DNA of 64,000 bases from Streptomyces sp. NBC_01260 (GCF_036226405.1 NZ_CP108464.1:4712001-4776000); one strand, 5' to 3'. Shown: positions 50,787 through 59,444, numbered from the stretch's first letter. Notes: generated from the letters alone by a model not told the origin. Numbers and translations: made by a program.

Positions 50787-51287
50787 ATGGCCACCACCCG
50801 CCCCCACGAGCCCGCCCTGCTGGATCCCAAAGGCCCGGTGATCACGGTAATCGCCTGCACCGTGGGCGCGATCCTGATGCTGGGCGCGGGCGGGGCCTGC
50901 GTCTTCTGCGTAGTCCTGGCCACCACCGGCATCGGCGGAACCCACGGCGGGTGGACATGGGGCGCCGCAGGCCTCGCCCTGGTCGCAGCGTTCATTGCCT
51001 GGGTCGGGTACTGCACCATCCTCAACGCCCGCGTGGAGCGGCAGGCCACTCTCCAACTCGCCGCCGTCGGTGTCGACTCGACCGCCCTGGTCCTGACGGT
51101 TGCCTCCGCCCCGTCGAGCAACGAGGACCACGCCCAGATCCGGCTCCTGATGCGGATCAGCGGCCCGGGATTCGAAACGTTCGAGTCCACCAGCGACGTC
51201 CCGGCCTACCGCTTCGGAAGAGCCACGCAGGGCACGGTACTGCCGGCCCGGGTCAATCCGGCCAGCCGAGTGTTCACACTTGAGTGA
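50787..51287 (+). CDS. Two-helix membrane protein, unknown function
   Basis: A 166-aa protein with two hydrophobic helices (VITVIACTVGAILMLGAGGA and WGAAGLALVAAFIAWVGYC) and a C-terminal beta-rich part (RLLMRISGPGFETFESTSDV, GTVLPARVNPASRVFTLE). The layout resembles DUF3592-like membrane proteins, but I do not assign it firmly. ATG at 50787, no strong ribosome site. The 286 bp after it (51288-51573) show only a 16-bp perfect palindrome at 51486 and no gene. Confidence 0.55.
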   Translation: MATTRPHEPALLDPKGPVITVIACTVGAILMLGAGGACVFCVVLATTGIGGTHGGWTWGAAGLALVAAFIAWVGYCTILNARVERQATLQLAAVGVDSTALVLTVASAPSSNEDHAQIRLLMRISGPGFETFESTSDVPAYRFGRATQGTVLPARVNPASRVFTLE

Positions 51288-51485
51288 CCACCCGCGCCAC
51301 CCGCACCGGATTCCTGATCGGCTTCGGTGAAGTTCGGCGCTGTTCCTCGCATGCGGTCCTGTTGGCGGGGCAGCGCCTGGTCGACGGCGGCCCCACCTGC
51401 CGGGTCACCCACTCACTACGCGGCACGGGACAGCATCTGCCTGGAGGATCTCGGCGACTGCGCCGTGGTCGAGGGCCGGTCGGCT

Positions 51486-51501
51486 CTCCTCCATGGAGGA
51501 G
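51486..51501. repeat. 16-bp perfect palindrome CTCCTCCATGGAGGAG
   Basis: Fully symmetric site in a 286-bp non-coding gap between the membrane protein and the convergent methyltransferase. Its role is not evident. Confidence 0.4.
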
Positions 51502-51573
51502 GTCTTCGATCCCGCAGGCCGCAGGGGTGGTCGAGTGATGAGTGAGCGGGACCCTAAGGGCTGTCCCGCAGCC

Positions 51574-52212
51574 TCACTCCGCGCGCATCAGCAGATGACC
51601 CCGGCGGAACCGCTCCCCGTCGAGGGGCTCGCGCAGCATCCGGCCGATCTCGACGAACCCGGCCTCGCGGGCCAGGCCGGCGAGTTCGTCGACCGGCCAC
51701 CGGTAGGCCGTCGTCACCTTGTGGTCGAACGTCTCCACCGGCCCGCCCCCGGACTCGAAGAAGGCGAACAGGAGGGTGCCGCCCGGGGGCAGAAGCCGGC
51801 GGAACTCGGTGAAGTAGGGCGGCAGTTCCTTCGGTGGCGTGTGGATGACCGAATACCAGGACACGATGCCGCCCAGCTCGCCGTCGGCCAGGTCCAGCGC
51901 GTCCATCGAACCGACCTCGAACCGCAGGCCCGGGTACGCCTCGCGGGCAAGGCCGATCATCACCGGGGACAGGTCGATGCCGAAGGCGTCCAGCCCCAGG
52001 CCCCGCAGGTGCGCCGTGAGGTATCCGGGGCCGCATCCCAGCTCTGCGACCGGCCCGGCATCGTTCGCCCGCGCGAGCTCGGCGAAGGCGGCGAGCAGCG
52101 CACGGTCCAGGGGGAGGACGTCGAGGCTGTCACGGGCGAAGTCGGCGTAGACAACGGCCATGGCGTCGTAGGCATCCGCTGTCGCGCGGAGGTAAGAGGG
52201 TGACTCGGTCAT
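51574..52212 (-). CDS. Class I SAM-dependent methyltransferase
   Basis: A 212-aa methyltransferase of the Methyltransf_25/11 type. Motif I VAELGCGPGYLTAHLRGLG near residues 55-73, acidic strand FGIDLSPVMI, and motif IV DGELGGIVSWYSVIHTPPKE. It ends with a winged MREPLDGERFRRGHLLMR tail. The substrate is unknown. ATG at 52212. Divergent from nothing close; the 164 bp upstream (52213-52376) contain no gene. Confidence 0.86.
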   Translation of the reverse strand: MTESPSYLRATADAYDAMAVVYADFARDSLDVLPLDRALLAAFAELARANDAGPVAELGCGPGYLTAHLRGLGLDAFGIDLSPVMIGLAREAYPGLRFEVGSMDALDLADGELGGIVSWYSVIHTPPKELPPYFTEFRRLLPPGGTLLFAFFESGGGPVETFDHKVTTAYRWPVDELAGLAREAGFVEIGRMLREPLDGERFRRGHLLMRAE

Positions 52213-52376
52213 GGGGACCGACCCTAGGGCCTGTGTGCTCGCCGGTCACCATCTCCGCGCCTCGATGACATGGATCAACGACACCCCGCCGGACACCGGT
52301 TGCGACTGAGAGTCCCGGTTTGCCGCAAGGGGCAACGCAGTTGGCCCCGGGACGGCTGCTCCGGGCGTGACTCCAT

Positions 52377-53327
52377 CTACCGGAAGCCGAGGTGCGGATC
52401 GGTGCCGGCCAGCTCACCGCTGGCGGCCCACAGGCGAGCAGCGATCGCCGGATCGGCCATGTGGGAGGGGACGGGCTCACGCCGTGGTGTGCCACGCAGG
52501 CCGAAGAACCTCGGCCCCCACAGCTGCCCTCCCTGTACCGCCGGGTCGAGGACGGCACGGACGACGGGCCATGCTCCGGCGTCCTTGCCCTGCACCAGGA
52601 GCCCGGCGGGCAGCGCGCGCAGTCGCTCGGCGGGGGTGGTCACGCGTACCGGCGGGCGGGACGGGGTGAGAGAGTCGAGCGCGCCGCCGGGGTGGGCCAC
52701 CACACTGAGCACCGTGCTGCCGACGGCCCGCAGACGGCGATCGAGTTCGAAGCCGAAGTACATCTGCGCCAGCTTCGACCGGCCGTAGGTGCGCTTGGGC
52801 CGGTAGTCCTGCGTCGACTGCAGATCGCCCAGGTCCAGTCGCTCGGACCGCGCCGCGAAGCTTCCCACCGTCACGATGCGGCCCGCCGGCGCCGCTGACA
52901 GCAGGGGGGCCAGCTGCTGGGTGAGCGTGAAGTGGCCGAGGTGGTTGGTGCCGAACATCAGCTCGTAGCCGTCCTCGGTCTCCCGACGCGGCGGGGCGTC
53001 GAGGGCGACCCCCGCGTTGTAGACCACCGCGTCGAGATGATCGAGGTCCAGCCCGTCCACGGCGGACTTCAGGGACGACAGGGCGGCGAGGTCCAGTTGA
53101 AGGTGCCGCAGCTGCGCGCCGGAGACGCGCGAGCGGATCGAGGCCATGGCGGCGTCGGCCTTCTCGGCGTCGCGGCTGCCCAGCACCACGACGGCGCCGG
53201 TGGCGGCGAGCTGCTCCGCGACGAAGTAGCCGATCCCGGCGTTACCCCCGGTGACCAGGAAAGTTCTGCCCTCGGCAGACGGCAGTCGGTGAACGTCCCA
53301 CGGCCGGCTCTGGGATGCGAAAGACAC
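52377..53327 (-). CDS. SDR-family oxidoreductase (retinol-dehydrogenase-like)
   Basis: A 316-aa short-chain dehydrogenase. Cofactor loop FLVTGGNAGIGYFVAEQLAA at about 23-42, NAGVALDAPPR, GTNHLGHFTLT, catalytic Ser in TVGSFAARSE, and YGRSKLAQ with the Tyr-Lys pair. The pattern is that of protochlorophyllide/retinol-dehydrogenase-like SDRs. I chose GTG at 53327 because AAGGAG lies 9 nt upstream (reading GTCACCGTG); the longer frames from 53405 and ATG 53363 lack a ribosome site. It stands alone. Confidence 0.88.
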   Translation of the reverse strand: MSFASQSRPWDVHRLPSAEGRTFLVTGGNAGIGYFVAEQLAATGAVVVLGSRDAEKADAAMASIRSRVSGAQLRHLQLDLAALSSLKSAVDGLDLDHLDAVVYNAGVALDAPPRRETEDGYELMFGTNHLGHFTLTQQLAPLLSAAPAGRIVTVGSFAARSERLDLGDLQSTQDYRPKRTYGRSKLAQMYFGFELDRRLRAVGSTVLSVVAHPGGALDSLTPSRPPVRVTTPAERLRALPAGLLVQGKDAGAWPVVRAVLDPAVQGGQLWGPRFFGLRGTPRREPVPSHMADPAIAARLWAASGELAGTDPHLGFR

Positions 53328-53617
53328 GGTGACGGGCTCCTTGCGCTCGGGCAGCGTGCTCATGGCGAGCACCAACCCGGCCAACGTCGCAGCCTTCACC
53401 GACAAACCGCCGACACATCACCCGCAGACAGATCAGCCGCCGACAAGTCTCCGACGCCCCTCCAGACAACTGGTAGGAGGAAAAGCGGCTTTCGCGCGTC
53501 TGGTCAGCCTTGTCGGGACTTGCCGTAAGTTTCGGAACGGGCCGTCAGGGCATGGCTACACGTCGTGTGATGTGAGCAAAATAAGTACCCGGTGTGGAGA
53601 GATTCTTCCTGCGCAGA

Positions 53618-53647
53618 TTGAACTGATTACGAGATGGTCACTATGGT
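53618..53647 (+). promoter_or_regulatory. Candidate promoter for NlpC/P60 gene
   Basis: TTGAAC and TATGGT separated by 18 bp, about 55 bp before the riboswitch-like leader. Weak match to -35 and -10 boxes. The rest of the 461-bp gap 53328-53788 upstream of it is non-coding. Confidence 0.3.
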
Positions 53648-53699
53648 TGGCCCTCGAACCTTCGCACGGTTGATCACCCATCCGGGGTGGCAGCGAAGG

Positions 53700-53766
53700 A
53701 ACCGCCGATTCCGTGACATGCACGGAGCCGGGGATTCCCGTCCCCCCATAGCCCGGTAGGCGGCTC
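53700..53766 (+). promoter_or_regulatory. c-di-AMP (ydaO-type) riboswitch-like leader, compact or truncated
   Basis: The leader keeps parts of the c-di-AMP riboswitch consensus: GCCGATTCCGTGACATG, CACGGAGCCGGGG, then CATAGCCCGGTAGGCGGC close to the coding start. The first and last segments can pair (GCCG with CGGC). The central part usually containing GGGGTGAAT and CGAACCCG is missing, so the leader is about half the normal length. c-di-AMP riboswitches are known before cell-wall hydrolase genes in Streptomyces, which fits the gene downstream. No folding was computed. Confidence 0.45.
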
Positions 53767-53788
53767 GAGGAAGAAGGAGCTCGCCTTC

Positions 53789-54844
53789 GTGGCGTCCCAC
53801 CGTCGTCCCAAGAACCCGAGCCGCGCCCGTGTGACCGTGCTCACCGCGACCGCCGCTGCGGCCGTGGCCCTGACCTCCCAGGCCGCTCACGCCGACCCCA
53901 AGCCGACCAAGAGCGAGGTCAAGGCGGAGGTCGACAAGCTCTACCACGAGGCAGAGGTCGCCAACGAGCACTACAACGAGGCCAAGCAGAAGCAGGAGAA
54001 GCTCGAGAAGCAGGTCGGCGCGCTGCAGGACAAGGTGGCGCGCGGTCAGCAGGAGCTCAACACGCTTCGTGCCGGGCTCGGTTCGCTCGCCGCCGCCCAG
54101 TACCGCTCCGGCGGCATCGACCCCTCGGTGCAGCTCTTCCTCGCCTCGGACCCGGACAGCTTCCTCGACCAGGCCTCCGCGTTGGACCAGCTGTCGGCCA
54201 AGCAGACCGAGTCGCTGACGAAGATCCAGAGCAAGCAGCGGACCCTCGCGCAGGAGCGCAAGGAGGCCCAGGACAAGCTGAACGACCTGGCCGACGTCCG
54301 CAAGACGCTCGGTGCGAAGAAGAAGCAGCAGCAGGGCAAGCTCGCCGAGGCCCAGAAGGTGCTCAACACCCTGACCGCCGCCGAGCGCCAGCAGATGCGC
54401 GACGACGAGGCACGCGCCAGCAACGCCGCCAGCGACAAGGTGCGCGCCAGCCGGGGCACCGGTGACCGGGTCGAACTCGGCAAGGAGGTCCCCGCGTCCG
54501 CCCGCGGTGCGGCCGCCCTCCAGGCCGCTTCCTCGCGGATCGGTATGCCGTATCAGGCGCGCGCCACCGGCCCCGGCGCCTTCGACTGCTCGGGTCTGAC
54601 CCAGTGGGCGTACCACCAGGCCGGTGTCGAGATCACCCGCACCACGTACACCCAGATCAACCAGGGCACCCGCATCGCGCAGAGCCAGCTGAAGCCGGGC
54701 GACCTGGTCTTCTTCAACGGCAACACGCACGTGGGGCTCTACGCGGGCGGCGGCAACGTGCTCCACGCCCCGTACCCGGGCGCCTTCGTCCGCTACGAGT
54801 CGATGAGCACCATCGGCTCCATCGTGGGCGCGGTGCGCATCTGA
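53789..54844 (+). CDS. NlpC/P60-family cell-wall hydrolase
   Basis: A 351-aa secreted peptidoglycan endopeptidase. Signal peptide residues 1-36 (RARVTVLTATAAAAVALTSQ then AHA). A long coiled coil spans about 40-225 (VDKLYHEAEVANEHYNEAKQ onward). The C-terminal NlpC/P60 domain has catalytic Cys267 in FDCSGLTQW and the histidines in THVGLYAGG and VLHAPYPG. It is a RipA/SCO-type hydrolase acting on stem peptides. GTG start at 53789 with GAAGGAG upstream. The riboswitch-like leader suggests control by a cell-wall or osmotic signal. Confidence 0.92.
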   Translation: MASHRRPKNPSRARVTVLTATAAAAVALTSQAAHADPKPTKSEVKAEVDKLYHEAEVANEHYNEAKQKQEKLEKQVGALQDKVARGQQELNTLRAGLGSLAAAQYRSGGIDPSVQLFLASDPDSFLDQASALDQLSAKQTESLTKIQSKQRTLAQERKEAQDKLNDLADVRKTLGAKKKQQQGKLAEAQKVLNTLTAAERQQMRDDEARASNAASDKVRASRGTGDRVELGKEVPASARGAAALQAASSRIGMPYQARATGPGAFDCSGLTQWAYHQAGVEITRTTYTQINQGTRIAQSQLKPGDLVFFNGNTHVGLYAGGGNVLHAPYPGAFVRYESMSTIGSIVGAVRI

Positions 54845-54884
54845 TCACGCTCTGACGGGCGAACTTCCGCGCCCGTATCGGCTC

Positions 54885-55292
54885 TCAGGGCAGCATCGCG
54901 GTGAGATCCACTTCCACGAGCTGCCCTGTGAAGCCGAGTTGGGACACGCCGAGCAGGGTGCTGGCAGTGGTGAACGCCGGTCCGAGGGCCGAGTCGGTGA
55001 GTCGCTGCCAGGCGGTCCCCAGGACGGCCCTCTCGTCGCTGCGCACGTAGATCACCGAACGGACGACGTCGAGCGGCCGGGCGCCCACCGCCGCGAGGGC
55101 GGTCATCGCGTTGGCCACCACCTGGTCGATCTGGTCCTCAAGAGCCCCTTCGCCGACGAGCGCGCCGCTGCCGTCGAGCGGGCACTGACCTGCGAGGTAA
55201 GCCGTCCGGCCGGCCTCGACGACGGTGATGTGGTGATAGCCCGGCGTCTCGTGCAGAGAGGCGGGGTTGATGCGAGCGATCTTCGCAGTCAT
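54885..55292 (-). CDS. RidA-family protein
   Basis: A 135-aa protein of the YjgF/YER057c/UK114 fold: ARINPASLHETPGYHHITVV, YLAGQCPLDGSGAL, QIDQVVANAMTALAAVGARP, IYVRSDERAVLG and the C-terminal GVSQLGFTGQLVEVDLTA. RidA enzymes hydrolyse reactive enamines/imines. The Arg usually seen in the C-terminal catalytic segment (xxRVEIE) is not apparent here, so imine hydrolysis is unproven. ATG at 55292 preferred over upstream starts to 55388. The gene is convergent with nlpC. Confidence 0.8.
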   Translation of the reverse strand: MTAKIARINPASLHETPGYHHITVVEAGRTAYLAGQCPLDGSGALVGEGALEDQIDQVVANAMTALAAVGARPLDVVRSVIYVRSDERAVLGTAWQRLTDSALGPAFTTASTLLGVSQLGFTGQLVEVDLTAMLP

Positions 55293-55351
55293 GCCGGTGA
55301 GTCTGACGGGCCCGAGCCCCGACCGCATCACCATTTCCCCGAGCTGCCGCG

Positions 55352-56248
55352 TCAGGCCGACGCCGCCTGGTCCTGCGATGCGGCGCATCCATCGCAGCAG
55401 CCCGGTTCGGGGGCTCTGAACGCGCGGTCGCAGTCGTCGCAGTTCTGGAGCGGCACGGCTCGAAAGGCGGCAGGGAGCGAGCGCCCCGACGGGAGGAGCG
55501 CCGTGAGCCGGTGCCGCAGCAGCTTCGCCGGGAACCTCAGCGGATGAGGCAGGTCCGCCGTGAGGGCGTGACGTACGGCGGCGGGCGAGGCGTCCCGCTC
55601 GAACCAGGCCGCGACGGCAGGCGCCAGGTACGCGATGTCGGCCTCGGTGAGCACGAGTTGGGGCGCCTGGTGCCGCAGCCCGGCGAGCAGTGCCGCCGCA
55701 GCGTGCAGCAGCTGGGGCCTGGGGTCCCGGGGCGCCGGGAGCGGCGGGGGCGGCGGCTTCTGCGCCGTGGGTACGGGCACGAGCCGGGGCGCGATGGCCT
55801 CTGCGGGCGGCTGCGGCTGCGGCTGGGGCTGCGGTGCTGCTGGTGCTGCGGGCGGAGCCGGACGCCCGGCCGGGCGCCTGGGCTGCTGTTCCTTGCCGAG
55901 GGCGGCGGCTTCCGGATGGTTGTAGGACACCGTGCGCGTGTGGACCCGGCCGTCCGGTCCGCGCTGCCTGGTCCGCTTCAGGTAGCCGAACTCCTCCAGC
56001 TCACGAAGGGCGGAGGCGATGCGGTGCTCACTGTCCGGCAGCCGCTCGACGAGGGTCTTGATGCCGACCCTCGCGCCGGGCGGCAGTGACTGGATGTGCA
56101 CGGCGAGGCCTCTGGCGGCGAGGGAGAGCTCCTCGTGCTGGCTGAGGTGATTGCCCACCACGGTGAAGCCGCTGGTGTGACGGATGTTGACATGCACCAC
56201 ACCGGCGGACGGGGCAGGAGAGGGCGCGATAATCTGCTGGGTATCCAT
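55352..56248 (-). CDS. Winged-helix DNA-binding protein with Cys-rich C-terminus
   Basis: A 298-aa protein. Residues 20-105 form a helix-turn-helix (HEELSLAARGLAVHIQSLPP, GIKTLVERLPDSEHRIASAL, RELEEFGYLKRTRQRG). Residues 120-170 are a Pro/Gln-rich low-complexity linker (QPQPQPQPPAEA). The C-terminal part ends in CDDCDRAFRAPEPGCCDGC, a possible zinc ribbon. The set is common in Streptomyces proteins resembling replication initiators or regulators. The role is unknown. ATG at 56248 with GAGGAAGAAG upstream. The 298-bp gap upstream (56249-56546) holds no gene. Confidence 0.7.
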   Translation of the reverse strand: MDTQQIIAPSPAPSAGVVHVNIRHTSGFTVVGNHLSQHEELSLAARGLAVHIQSLPPGARVGIKTLVERLPDSEHRIASALRELEEFGYLKRTRQRGPDGRVHTRTVSYNHPEAAALGKEQQPRRPAGRPAPPAAPAAPQPQPQPQPPAEAIAPRLVPVPTAQKPPPPPLPAPRDPRPQLLHAAAALLAGLRHQAPQLVLTEADIAYLAPAVAAWFERDASPAAVRHALTADLPHPLRFPAKLLRHRLTALLPSGRSLPAAFRAVPLQNCDDCDRAFRAPEPGCCDGCAASQDQAASA

Positions 56249-56546
56249 CGGGAAGGGTCTTCTTCCTCGTTGGTCAGGCCCTCGTTCGGGATTGCTGTCC
56301 CGCCGGGGGCCGTCTCATGTCTGAAGTTTGGTGCGGCGAGCATATGCCAGGCAACCGGTGCCAAATCCAGCTCAGTTGGGAAACCTCACCCGTGCGGGTG
56401 ACGGGCCCGCCGGGTGGGGTCGGGTTGGTGAGATTTCTTTACCCAAGTGCTTTAAAGCCTTTTACGTCGTGGGTTACCGCGACGCGGCGGACCGGGTCGC
56501 GGCTCGTCGTTTCACCGGGACGCGGATTCCTGCGATCCGGTGCGGG

Positions 56547-56732
56547 TCAGCCCCGGCGGGCGTACGTGACGAAGGCGGACCAGGCGGCCGGAGCGACGTC
56601 GAGGCGGGGGCCCTGGACGTTCTTGGAATCGCGGACGTGGACGATGGTGGGGCAGGCGGCCACCTCGATGCACTCGCCGCCACCGCCACTGCTGTAGCTG
56701 CTCTTGAACCAGCGCAGTTGCTCGGCGTTCAT
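56547..56732 (-). CDS. DUF397 domain protein
   Basis: A 61-aa protein: MNAEQLRWFKSSYSSGGGGE, CIEVA, VHVRDSKNVQGPRLDVAPAA, W and F in the usual places. DUF397 proteins are small partners of XRE/DUF5753 regulators in the WhiJ/AbaA-like systems of Streptomyces. Its ATG overlaps the end of the DUF5753 remnant (56729). GGGAGAG precedes the start. Confidence 0.85.
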   Translation of the reverse strand: MNAEQLRWFKSSYSSGGGGECIEVAACPTIVHVRDSKNVQGPRLDVAPAAWSAFVTYARRG

Positions 56733-57130
56733 CGCTCTCCCAGCATCTTCTCGATCGCGGCCAGAGACTCCCTCGGCGTGAGGGCTGCCGACTGGATCGT
56801 TCCATAGCGTGCAGCCAGCACACGGACCTCCTCCAGACCGGTGATCAGCCGGGGATACGTGTGGATCTCCAGGTATGCAACCTGCTGCCGTCCCTTGGGT
56901 GTGACCAGGGTGAACGGGCCGTCGAGGCTGGGCTGTTCCGTGCGGTCCAGCGGCATCAACTGGAGCTGCACCGTGCGGAGCCCACCGATGTGCAGCAGCT
57001 TCTGCAATTGCTCTCTGTGCACGTTCCGGCCGCCGATGGGACGGATCAGCACGCTCTCGTCCAGGACGAAGTGGAAGGTGGGAGAGGGCCAAGGAGCGAA
57101 GATCTGCTGACGGCCGAGCCGATCGGCCAC
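56729..57130 (-). pseudogene. 5'-truncated XRE/DUF5753 regulator (WhiJ-like)
   Basis: About 133 residues of the C-terminal DUF5753 ligand domain: FHFVLDESVLIRPIGGRNVH, REQLQKLLHIGG, RTVQLQLMPLDRTEQPSLDG, PFTLVTP. Full members are about 280 aa and start with a helix-turn-helix. That half is missing: the frame runs into the divergent ATP-binding gene at 57172 with no helix-turn-helix before it. It may be a decayed or recombined gene, or express only the DUF5753 part from a GTG near 57130. It is coupled to DUF397 by overlap. Confidence 0.7.
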
Positions 57131-57171
57131 TCTCTTGGTCAGCGTACGAGTGCTCGGACACGCTGAGTCAC

Positions 57172-57672
57172 GTGAACGCCGAAATCACTCTTGTGGGCGC
57201 CGAGTTCGTCCAACGCTTCAGCGCCACCCGTCGCGGTGCGCGGCTCGCCCGCCGGCTCGCGGTGCATCAGCTGGACGAGTGGGGCGTGTCGTACGGCAGT
57301 GAGCTGTCCGACGACGTGGGGGTGATCGTGGCCGAGCTGGCGGCGAACGCCGTCCTGCACGGGTACCTGCCGGGGCGGGACTTCGAGCTGCGGCTGCTCC
57401 TGATCGCGGACGGGCTCCGCGTCGAGGTGTCGGACGCGCGGGGCGAGCGGCGGCCGGAAGTGGTTGATCGGGAGCCGGGTGCGGAGACGGGATACGGCCT
57501 CCATCTGGTCGCCGCGCTGGCGGCGAAGTGGGGCGTGGCCGAGCGGACGGTCGGCAAGACGGTGTGGGCGCAGGTGGACCGCCCGGTAGCCCGCACCAGT
57601 ACGCAGTCCGGTACTGGCCAGGTGTCTCAAACGGAATCAACTGTGTGCTCAGTGACGGGTCTATCCAGTTGA
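57172..57672 (+). CDS. ATP-binding protein, histidine-kinase-like (HATPase_c)
   Basis: A 166-aa protein of the RsbW/anti-sigma-like group: DDVGVIVAELAANAVLHGYL with the N-box at about 50-65, FELRLLLIADGLRVEVSDAR and GYGLHLVAALAAKWGV for the G-box. These proteins often pair with DUF397 and XRE/DUF5753 genes and control aerial development or antibiotic genes in Streptomyces. GTG start at 57172, 42 bp from the divergent remnant. The C-terminal tail from about residue 145 has low complexity. Confidence 0.85.
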   Translation: MNAEITLVGAEFVQRFSATRRGARLARRLAVHQLDEWGVSYGSELSDDVGVIVAELAANAVLHGYLPGRDFELRLLLIADGLRVEVSDARGERRPEVVDREPGAETGYGLHLVAALAAKWGVAERTVGKTVWAQVDRPVARTSTQSGTGQVSQTESTVCSVTGLSS

Positions 57673-57746
57673 CCGGGAAGCGCGTGGACCGTGGAATATC
57701 GATGCCCGTCCCGGTTCCGGGGGGTGGCACCGAGCGGAGGATGCGT

Positions 57747-58367
57747 ATGTACGACATCAGCGGCTTCAGGGACATCTCACCGACCACCCTCGCCGACATC
57801 CTGGGGCGCGGGCAGGTCATGGACACCGGGATTCGCCCCCTGTGGCCGTCGCAGCGGGTCGCCGGGCCGGCGTTCACCGTGCGGTGCCCTCCGGGGGACA
57901 ACCTCATGCTGCACGCGGCCATTCATCGCGCCGAACCCGGTTCGGTCATCGTCGTCGAAGCGGGCGATGTGGAGTACGCGTTGGCCGGCGGGAACATGTG
58001 CGCCGTGGCGCAGCGCCGGGGGATCGCGGCGTTCGTGACGAACGGGGTGCTCAGGGATCTCGCCGAGCTGCGGGAGCTGGGCTTTCCCGTCTTCGCCCGG
58101 GGCGTCATCCCCTTCCCGGGGGCCAAGAAGGCCGTGACGCCGCTCAACGAACCCGTGCGGTGCGGCGGGGTGACCGTGGCTGCCGGGGACATCGTGGTCG
58201 CCGACGAGGAGGGCGTCGTCGTCACGCCGGGGGCCCGGCAGGAGGACGTGCTGCTCGACGCCCGTGCGAAGGTGGCCAAGGAGGCGGCCGAGACCCTCGA
58301 CGAGTGGGAGGCGGCGCACCTCGCCCGTATCGACAAGATCCTCGCCGCCAACGGCTACGAGGGCTGA
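57747..58367 (+). CDS. RraA-like protein (HMG/CHA aldolase family)
   Basis: A 206-aa protein of the RraA/4-hydroxy-4-methyl-2-oxoglutarate aldolase family. LADILGRGQVMDTGIRPLWP, MLHAAIHRAEPGSVIVVEAG, and the metal/substrate motif NGVLRDLAEL (R and D in G-x20-R-D) near residues 102-111. The gene may encode an aldolase or RNase E regulator; the RD motif favours the aldolase. I chose ATG 57747 because GGAGG ends 6 nt upstream; ATG 57741 would abut it. Confidence 0.85.
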   Translation: MYDISGFRDISPTTLADILGRGQVMDTGIRPLWPSQRVAGPAFTVRCPPGDNLMLHAAIHRAEPGSVIVVEAGDVEYALAGGNMCAVAQRRGIAAFVTNGVLRDLAELRELGFPVFARGVIPFPGAKKAVTPLNEPVRCGGVTVAAGDIVVADEEGVVVTPGARQEDVLLDARAKVAKEAAETLDEWEAAHLARIDKILAANGYEG

Positions 58368-58422
58368 CGGGACCGGGAGGACCCGCACGGGCGGCCGGGA
58401 CGCCTGCGGCACGAACCTCAAC

Positions 58423-58614
58423 GATCTGCCACTGGCGGAGTTGCGCGCGGAGCTGGGCGACCCCGAATTCACCGTGGACGACGGGACGCCACTTCGCCCC
58501 CGCTTGAGCGGCCGGTGCTCCACCAGTTCCGGCGTGAACGTACGCGTCAACGCGCCGATCCGTATCCGCTCCGGAAAGGGCCGGCCCTGGCCCGGCTGCC
58601 GTACGCCGAATGAG
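58423..58614 (+). pseudogene. Possible broken gene (two frames)
   Basis: DLPLAELRAELGDPEFTVDD (58423-58482) is followed after one base shift by LERPVLHQFRRERTRQRADP and a stop at about 58614. The two parts look like one product with a frameshift near 58495-58510. I do not recognise the family. The rest of the 381-bp gap 58368-58748 holds no gene. Confidence 0.25.
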
Positions 58615-58748
58615 CCCCGAACCCCGGCGCGCGCGCATGAATGATCGAGATTACATTGGAGAGAGGGGGAAGACCGGCGGGCGGCGAGTCGGTTTCCTGG
58701 CTCATCCCGCGGAACCCTGAAACAGGCGTCCGAGAGGGGATCCTTGCC

Positions 58749-59444
58749 ATGGCCAGGGTGCTTTTCATCGTGAGCGGAGCCACCTACTGGGTGTTGAAGG
58801 ACGGCACGAGGCACGCGACCGGCTACTGGGCCGAGGAGTTCGCGAACCCGTACAAGATCTTGACGGATGCCGGCCATGAGATCGTCGTCGCGACGCCTGA
58901 CGGCGTGACCCCCAGCGTCGACATGATGAGCCTACGGCCCGAGATGGTCGGCGGAAATGACAACGCCCTCGCATTGGAGGCTGTCATCCGTTCCGCGGAG
59001 GTGATGCGTCGGCCCCTGCGGCTGTCGGATGTCCGCCTCGACGACTACGACGGGGTGTACTTGCCGGGCGGCCACGGTCCGATGTCGGACCTCGCCTGGG
59101 ACGCCGATGCCGGACGGCTGCTGACGCAGCAACTGACCTCGGGCAACCCTCTGTTCATCGTCTGTCACGCGCCTGCGGCGATGCTGGCGACCAGGATCCA
59201 CGGCGAGTCGCCGTTCAAGGGTTTCGACATCACCTGTTTCACCAACGAGGAGGAAGAGGGCGTCGGACTGGCCCCCCTGGCCCCGTGGCTGCTGGAGACC
59301 GATGTGCAGGAGAAGGTCGGGGTCAACTTCAGCCGCGGCCCGATCTGGGGGCCGTACATGGTCGAGGATCGCAACCTGGTCACCGGGCAGAACCCGGCTT
59401 CGGCCGCGATCCTGGGCAACCGGATGCTGGAGATCCTCAAGTGA
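58749..59444 (+). CDS. DJ-1/PfpI-family protein
   Basis: A 231-aa protein with the same architecture as the first domain of the fusion at 5303: MARVLFIVSGATYWVLKDGT, TGYWAEEFANPYKILTDAGH, PGGHGPMSDLAWD and nucleophile Cys139 in FIVCHAPAAM. These are type 1 glutamine amidotransferase-like enzymes of the Hsp31/DJ-1 type, often acting on glyoxals. ATG at 58749 with GAGAGGGGA upstream. The GTGA at its end starts an SDR, and a small NTF2-like gene follows, forming an operon. Confidence 0.88.
   Translation: MARVLFIVSGATYWVLKDGTRHATGYWAEEFANPYKILTDAGHEIVVATPDGVTPSVDMMSLRPEMVGGNDNALALEAVIRSAEVMRRPLRLSDVRLDDYDGVYLPGGHGPMSDLAWDADAGRLLTQQLTSGNPLFIVCHAPAAMLATRIHGESPFKGFDITCFTNEEEEGVGLAPLAPWLLETDVQEKVGVNFSRGPIWGPYMVEDRNLVTGQNPASAAILGNRMLEILK

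Noticed and set aside
53600..53700. Full-length c-di-AMP riboswitch extending upstream
   Set aside because: The central consensus blocks are absent in this stretch; only the end blocks at 53700-53766 match.
56547..57161. 204-codon frame containing the DUF397 gene
   Set aside because: The N-terminal 143 codons are the out-of-frame shadow of the DUF5753 remnant; DUF397 starts at 56732.
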